Origin: Setaria digitata
Taxonomy: Eukaryota; Nematoda; Chromadorea; Rhabditida; Setariidae
DNA: 64,000 bases
Assembly (NCBI GenBank): GCA_003640385.1
Contig: RCAB01000152.1
Span: 1-64,000 of the forward strand
Direction of reading: 5' to 3'
Part shown: positions 62,801 through 64,000 of the stretch, piece after piece
Position numbering within the stretch: the first letter of the stretch is position 1
How the letters are laid out: the number at the start of each line of letters is the position of its first letter
Made by a program: the position numbers and the translations under genes
The notes under the pieces: model-generated
Told to the model about the DNA's origin: nothing
What the model saw: the letters and a program-made list of their open reading frames with translations, nothing else
Database searches by the model: none

Positions 62801-64000
62801 ATAACATATTTTGAACAAACACGATAACCCATCAGTGATTTATCAGTCAGCCAGTTTATAGTCTAAAGAACCTGCCTATGATGAATATAATTTTTCCCAG
62901 CTTCCTGAAATATGTTCTAGACCTAATACTCACACTGTAACAGAAAACTGAGAGACTACCAACTGTGGTTGTAAAGCATAAAAAGGGTAGGTATTGGAAT
63001 AAAAAAGGGTTATAAAATGAAATACCCCTTCACTTTATCGTCATCTTCACTGACATCAGATTTTGTTATATTCCGTTCGTCTTTTTTTGTTTTTTCTTTT
63101 TTCGCGCGATTTTCATCTTTTTCTCTTTTCACTGTTTTCCCCTTAGTTCCGCTTTCTCTTTGCCCCTTTTCCTTTTTCTTTGTTGCCAATATTGCCCATT
63201 TTCTTCGTTGTAGCTATAAAATTGTTCCTGTCAGATGCAAAAACTATAATACAACTCCATACAAAAACGACTGCGCAATACCACCAAATTTAAACCTGTA
63301 TATTTTGGCGATCTAATAAACGACTTGGACGCTCACTACGACTGGACGTTGATGGTGTCGGAGTTGACAACCAACTCGATATACCCAAATTGCGGTAAAA
63401 AGAATTAAAATGATCCAAATACCTGAAATTCCAATACTGAGGATCACAGAAATATCGATCTCTTACTTTCTTGTTATAAAATAAAGCCTACTACTACCTT
63501 GAATAAGCATTTCTGACAGTAACAGAGGTTGCGCCTGGACATCCCTCCAAATGCATTTTCCGCAAAACCAATTTCCATTGATTATTTTCCGTGACACGTT
63601 TTTTGCCACCATATCGCTGGACCACATTATATAAGCGAAACATGTCTATGTCTTTTCCACCAAGTATTGGTGCCCGGTTAATCGGAGTTCCTGAAAAAAT
63701 TACAGCTAAATAAGCAAGAGTTCTAATCGATTTCAGGAAAAAGGATTCAAATGCTATACATTCTATATTTCTCTTTCAATATTTTATCCCTCCCTTTATT
63801 AACATCCCAAAATTATCCTAGAACGTAGCACGGCAATCTTGTTATTCTTCGAGCTATATCCAAAAAAAAAAAAAAAAAAGAAAAAAAAACCTCTTTCTTC
63901 GTGGAACTTATATAACTGAGCAGTGAACTGATCTCTTTCTTCTCCGTATTCTTCATCAGTACTAGTTTCACTTTGTGAAGAGCTACTTTCAGCGGAGCTG
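56887..64000 (-). CDS. arid4: ARID4-like chromatin protein (ARID plus Tudor-knot), 5' end outside window
   Basis: ARID4A/B proteins are SIN3-HDAC and Rb-associated repressors. The first visible exon (64000 to ~63891) is Ser/Glu-rich and leads into the ARID: RDQFTAQLYKFHEERG|TPINRAPILGGKDIDMFRLY, NVVQRYGGKKRVTENNQWKL, VTVRNAYSRYLDHFNSFY. The start of the protein, where human ARID4 has Tudor domains, lies beyond the window. Lys/Glu-rich linkers follow, then a chromo-barrel/Tudor-knot domain: FYMGQNVKAYHHGQWYDARV and CVHYLGWNSRYDEWVELIKI (human LVHYYGWNVRYDEW), here split by a ~50-residue insertion. A long Ser/Thr-rich acidic tail (about ten small exons, 60740-57560) ends with SYQERMQELRDIYHSIRADQ and RLDRRWRKTLEK, matching the ARID4 C-terminal coiled coil (LQEIRKYYMSLKSEV, IDRRRKRLKK). 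Stop at 56887-56889. This is a large gene with >18 exons in the window. Confidence 0.9.
59941..59998. repeat. Short imperfect tandem repeat (aaagtcatacta unit)
   Basis: The unit aaagtcatactaaa occurs about three times in a row with small changes, within an ARID4 intron. Confidence 0.7.

Noticed and set aside
1..64000. tRNA, rRNA, CRISPR arrays, intact transposons or viral genes
   Set aside because: I looked for tRNA B-box-like motifs, regularly spaced repeats, and transposase or reverse-transcriptase motifs in the frames and saw none that could be supported.

Overview
The window looks like nuclear DNA of a nematode, most likely an AT-rich parasitic lineage such as a filarial worm. Genes are split by many AT-rich introns with tttcag-type acceptors. 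Several start codons sit directly behind an acceptor-like site, as expected for spliced-leader trans-splicing. The protein set is ordinary metazoan housekeeping. There is no sign of bacterial operons, CRISPR or phage, and I saw no tRNA or rRNA gene. Species placement is inference from composition and gene structure. Exon joins were worked out by eye from splice sites, reading phase and remembered family alignments.

Layout, left to right. 0.3-3.5 kb (+): USP39, the inactive ubiquitin-protease-like factor of the U4/U6.U5 tri-snRNP. 4.5-6.8 kb (-): a lysocardiolipin-type acyltransferase. 8.2-9.8 kb (+): an unrecognised single-pass membrane protein. 10.5-12.8 kb (-): otubain. 12.8-17.6 kb: a gene-poor stretch with a perfect 23-bp hairpin and one orphan exon candidate. 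17.6-27.5 kb (+): a complete 26-exon transmembrane adenylate cyclase, including a 14-nt microexon and an unmerged assembly overlap around an N. 27.9-28.8 kb (-): a small three-exon gene for a 150-residue protein with a single immunoglobulin domain. 30.4-38.5 kb (-): the Myb-repeat snRNA-activating complex subunit SNAPC4. 40.2-45.8 kb (-): PPP1R21. 47.9-53.7 kb (-): PHF10 with SAY domain and two PHD fingers. 54.0-54.6 kb (+): COA4, head to head with PHF10. 54.7-56.3 kb (+): an unrecognised helical protein. 56.9 kb to the right edge (-): an ARID4-type chromatin protein, cut by the window edge at its N-terminal side.

The genes do not form one pathway. Two touch spliceosomal snRNA biology (USP39 in the tri-snRNP, SNAPC4 in snRNA transcription). 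Two are chromatin regulators (PHF10 in SWI/SNF PBAF, ARID4 in SIN3/HDAC). The rest cover lipid remodelling, deubiquitination, cAMP signalling, endosomal traffic and cytochrome oxidase assembly. The points most worth checking are two or three introns that appear to use GC donors, the small Ig gene, the microexon, two long inverted repeats, a 36-nt copy of a SNAPC4 exon fragment, and a long insertion inside the ARID4 Tudor-knot domain. I did not find a convincing new multi-gene system.
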